A stretch of 17,266 bases of DNA from Bacteroidota bacterium (GTDB lineage Bacteria; Bacteroidota; Bacteroidia; Bacteroidales; Paludibacteraceae): assembly GCA_017860335.1 (NCBI GenBank), contig JAFNAU010000038.1:1-17266 (forward strand), read 5' to 3'. The stretch's first letter is position 1, and each line of letters starts with the position of its first letter. Below the pieces are notes generated by a model. It was not told the origin of the DNA. It saw nothing but the letters and a program-made list of their open reading frames with translations, and did not search any database. The translations under genes were made by a program, and so were the position numbers. Shown here one piece after another: positions 14,705-17,266 of this stretch.

Positions 14705-15478
14705 ATGAAAACGAAAGAGGAAATTGTACAAAACTGGCTTCCCAGATATACCAAAAGGAAATTGGAAGATTTTACAGAATATATTTTACTTACTAATTTT
14801 TCTAATTATGTCGAAATGTTTGCCAGTTGGTTCGATGTACCTGTGTTTGGCAGAGATGGCAATATGATCAATGCATCGGCAAATGGAATAACGATTATTA
14901 ATTTTGGTATGGGAAGTCCCAATGCAGCAATGATAATGGATATTTTATCTGCCATACATCCCCGGGCAGTATTGTTTCTGGGCAAATGTGGTGGATTACG
15001 TGACAAAAATCAGATTGGTGATTATATACTACCAAGTGCAGCTATTCGTGGTGAAGGAACTTCAAATGATTATTTTCCACCCGAGATTCCAGCCTTGCCT
15101 GCATTTAATTTACAACGTGCGGTTTCCTCAAATATTCGTGATTTCGGGAAAGACTACTGGACAGGAACAGTTTATACAACGAATCGCAGGGTATGGGAAC
15201 ATGATATTAAATTTAAAGAATATCTTCGTACTACCAGGGCAATGGCTATCGATATGGAAACAGCAACTTTATTTACCGCCGGTTTTTACAATGGAATTCC
15301 AACCGGAGCTTTACTGCTGGTTTCAGATATGCCACTTCATGAAGACGGTATTAAGACGGAAGAAAGTGATAAAAAGGTAACAGCCAACTTTGTAGAAGAA
15401 CATCTGCGCATAGGTGTAAAATCACTTTCATCATTACTTAATAATAGCCGTACAATCAAGCATTTACGATTTGAATAA
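14705..15478 (+). CDS. amn: AMP nucleosidase
   Basis: Hydrolyses AMP to adenine and ribose 5-phosphate, a purine salvage and energy-balance reaction in the cytoplasm. Seen: nucleoside-phosphorylase-type fold motifs INFGMGSPNAAM (65-76), FLGKCGGLRD (91-100), AIDMETATLF with the nucleoside-binding M184-E185, and LLVSDMP with D208. At 257 residues it is the short Bacteroidetes form lacking the large N-terminal regulatory domain of E. coli Amn (484 residues). The opening MKTKEEIVQNWLPRYT matches this form. It lies 34 bp upstream of holA, probably in one transcript. Confidence 0.94.
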   Translation: MKTKEEIVQNWLPRYTKRKLEDFTEYILLTNFSNYVEMFASWFDVPVFGRDGNMINASANGITIINFGMGSPNAAMIMDILSAIHPRAVLFLGKCGGLRDKNQIGDYILPSAAIRGEGTSNDYFPPEIPALPAFNLQRAVSSNIRDFGKDYWTGTVYTTNRRVWEHDIKFKEYLRTTRAMAIDMETATLFTAGFYNGIPTGALLLVSDMPLHEDGIKTEESDKKVTANFVEEHLRIGVKSLSSLLNNSRTIKHLRFE

Positions 15479-15512
15479 TTTTGTTTTTTCGTTTTAACAA
15501 CCAGGATAATAT

Positions 15513-16517
15513 ATGCAAACCTATCAGCAAATAATGACAGATTTACGCCGTAAAGCGTACAGTCCCGTTTATTTTCTGATGGGAGAGGAATCTTTTTATA
15601 TTGATCTGATTTCAGATTTTATGGAAGATAAAATTCTGGATGAGAGTGAAAAGGATTTTAATTTGACAGTACTTTACGGCAAAGATGTGGACATTGCAAC
15701 AGTGATTAACGCTGCCAAACGATATCCGATGATGTCTGAATATCAGGTTGTTATTGTCAAGGAAGCTCAATTGATCAAAGACTGGGAAGTTTTTAGTTAC
15801 TATCTTGCCAATCCGTTGAAATCAACCATCTTGTGTATCTGCTACAAATACGGCAAGCCAGATGGTCGCAAAAAATGGGTTCAGGATCTGAATAAGACAG
15901 CTGTTGTTCTGGAAAGTAAAAAACTTTACGACAACCAGGTTGGGTTGTGGATAAGAGAATACCTGTCAGACCGTAAAGTGAGGATTTCGGAGAAAGCTGA
16001 AATGATGTTGACTGAATTTCTGGGTTCAGATTTGTCGAAGATAGCCAATGAACTGGATAAACTGCTCATTACCAGGAAGCCTGAGGAAAATCATATTACC
16101 CCCGAAATGATAGAAAAAAATATCGGGATAAGTAAGGATTTCAATGTTTTTGAGTTGCAAGCGGCGCTTATCAACCGGGATGTACTTAAAGCCAATCGAA
16201 TTATACGTTATTTTGGGGATAATAAGAAAGCAAATCCCATCCAAATGGTTCTGAGTCAATTGTTCAGTTTTTTCAGCAACCTGATGATGTTTCATTACCT
16301 GCCTGATAAAAGCCCTGCCACCGTTGCTTCAGAACTGAAGATAACAGCTTATTTCACAAAAGATTATGTTCAGGCGGCTAAAACATATAATGCATGGAAA
16401 ACGATGAATATAATCAGCTGGATACGTGAAACAGATGCTCGCAGCAAAGGGATTGAGGACACCGGATCAGAATCCGTTGATTTGATGAAAGAATTAATAT
16501 TTAAGATTTTACACTGA
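15513..16517 (+). CDS. holA: DNA polymerase III subunit delta (HolA)
   Basis: Clamp-loader subunit that opens the beta sliding clamp at the replication fork. Seen: YFLMGEESFYIDLI (20-33), the usual delta N-terminus; QVVIVKEAQ and STILCICYKYGKPDGRKKW in the first AAA-like fold domain; LTEFLGSDLSKIANELDKL in domain II; and KDFNVFELQAALINRD, a hallmark of the domain II-III boundary in delta proteins. Length 334 is normal. A -7-like TAATTTTG (15476-15483) sits just upstream without a -33 box. Its TGA stop overlaps the ATG of the yeiH-like gene. Confidence 0.94.
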   Translation: MQTYQQIMTDLRRKAYSPVYFLMGEESFYIDLISDFMEDKILDESEKDFNLTVLYGKDVDIATVINAAKRYPMMSEYQVVIVKEAQLIKDWEVFSYYLANPLKSTILCICYKYGKPDGRKKWVQDLNKTAVVLESKKLYDNQVGLWIREYLSDRKVRISEKAEMMLTEFLGSDLSKIANELDKLLITRKPEENHITPEMIEKNIGISKDFNVFELQAALINRDVLKANRIIRYFGDNKKANPIQMVLSQLFSFFSNLMMFHYLPDKSPATVASELKITAYFTKDYVQAAKTYNAWKTMNIISWIRETDARSKGIEDTGSESVDLMKELIFKILH

Positions 16518-17266
16518 TGAATAAATTTTTTGGGTATTTTAAAAAATATAATAGTTACTATTATCTGCTTCTCGTATTTTTTTGTCTCACACCCTGGGCT
16601 ACACCACCTGTAGCCTTATTTTTGGGACTCATTTTTACTTTAACGCTTGGTTCTCCCTTTCCGGTTTTCAATAAAAAAGCCTCAAAATACTTACTTCAAA
16701 TAGCAGTAATTGGATTAGGATTTGGTATGAACCTGCAAGAATCACTCAAAGCAGGAACTGACGGAATTTTATTCACAATTATTTCAGTAGTGAGTGTAAT
16801 CACAATTGGTATTCTGGCAGGTCGACTTTTTAAAGTAGACAAAGTAACTTCTTATCTTATTTCGAGTGGAACAGCTATATGTGGTGGGAGTGCGATTGCG
16901 GCAGTAGGACCGATTGTAAGGGCTGATGAAAGTCAAATGTCCGTTTCTCTCGCAACTGTATTTGTATTGAATGCGATCGCGTTGTTTATTTTCCCTGTTA
17001 TAGGCCATTGGCTTGATTTAAGCCAACAACAGTTTGGAACGTGGGCAGCTATTGCAATTCATGATACAAGTTCAGTGGTCGGAGCCGGCTCTGCATACGG
17101 TGAGGGAGCGCTGAAAGTGGCCACAACAGTCAAATTAACACGGGCACTATGGATTATTCCACTTTCCATATTTACGACTTTTTACTTTAAATCAAAGGGA
17201 GATAAGATGTATATTCCCTGGTTTATATTATTTTTCATAGTTGCCATGTTGTTAAATACTTATTTC
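16517..17266 (+). CDS. yeiH: YeiH-family putative sulfate exporter (5' part, runs off the window)
   Basis: Integral membrane protein of the UPF0324/YeiH family (PF03601), annotated as putative sulfate exporters on limited evidence. The frame starts at an ATG overlapping the holA stop (TGATG) and stays open for 250 codons to the window end; the family is usually about 330-350 residues. Seen: several hydrophobic segments, the first around residues 16-50, then QIAVIGLGFGMNL, SGTAICGGSAIAAVGPIV (the most typical family signature), LATVFVLNAIALFIFPVIG, and AIHDTSSVVGAGSAYG. These two Ser/Gly-rich stretches are the conserved core. Overlap with holA implies translational coupling. It is a second sulfur-related gene beside sqr, but the link is only suggestive. 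Confidence 0.85.
   Translation, partial: MNKFFGYFKKYNSYYYLLLVFFCLTPWATPPVALFLGLIFTLTLGSPFPVFNKKASKYLLQIAVIGLGFGMNLQESLKAGTDGILFTIISVVSVITIGILAGRLFKVDKVTSYLISSGTAICGGSAIAAVGPIVRADESQMSVSLATVFVLNAIALFIFPVIGHWLDLSQQQFGTWAAIAIHDTSSVVGAGSAYGEGALKVATTVKLTRALWIIPLSIFTTFYFKSKGDKMYIPWFILFFIVAMLLNTYF

Overview
The window looks like a chromosomal segment of an anaerobic member of the Bacteroidota, most likely Bacteroidales. Supporting signs are the AT-rich composition, the scarcity of Shine-Dalgarno sequences, several TAnnTTTG-type -7 promoter boxes with TTTG at -33, a DUF5606 gene, a short AMP nucleosidase next to holA, an LL-diaminopimelate aminotransferase (dapL), and a large PurF-like protein next to glmS. 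The genus cannot be settled from this sequence. Apart from one reverse-strand gene, everything is on the + strand. No rRNA, tRNA, CRISPR array, transposase or phage gene was seen.

Layout. (1) 157-5715: dapL, glmS, a PurF-family amidotransferase and hisA, closely packed. dapL and glmS are joined abnormally: dapL lacks its last ~10-15 codons and glmS lacks its first ~10 codons, including the catalytic Cys1. (2) 5870-8314: a compact operon of DUF5606 protein, Nif3-like metal protein and coiled-coil zinc-ribbon protein, closed by a strong terminator at 8358-8390. (3) 8391-9226: over 800 bp of very AT-rich DNA without a gene, carrying five exact copies of TTTACAAATGTA (either orientation) and several other inverted repeats. 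It leads into a small XRE-type regulator (9227-9694) whose predicted promoter is embedded in these repeats. (4) 9818-11493: overlapping pyrK-pyrD, a class 1B dihydroorotate dehydrogenase, with a good promoter. (5) 11717-13375: a sulfide:quinone oxidoreductase followed by a 53-residue small gene and a 15-bp-stem terminator. (6) 13455-14135: an AlkD-like DNA glycosylase, convergent with 14137-14607, a stand-alone HsdR-N/PD-(D/E)XK-like protein. (7) 14705 to the end: AMP nucleosidase, DNA polymerase III delta (holA), and the 5' part of a YeiH-family membrane protein overlapping holA.

Together these are mainly housekeeping functions: lysine/peptidoglycan precursor, amino sugar, histidine, pyrimidine and purine metabolism, DNA repair and replication. 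Sulfur-related functions (sqr, perhaps yeiH) are added. The most unusual items are the dapL-glmS junction, the repeat array upstream of the XRE gene, and the small gene paired with sqr.
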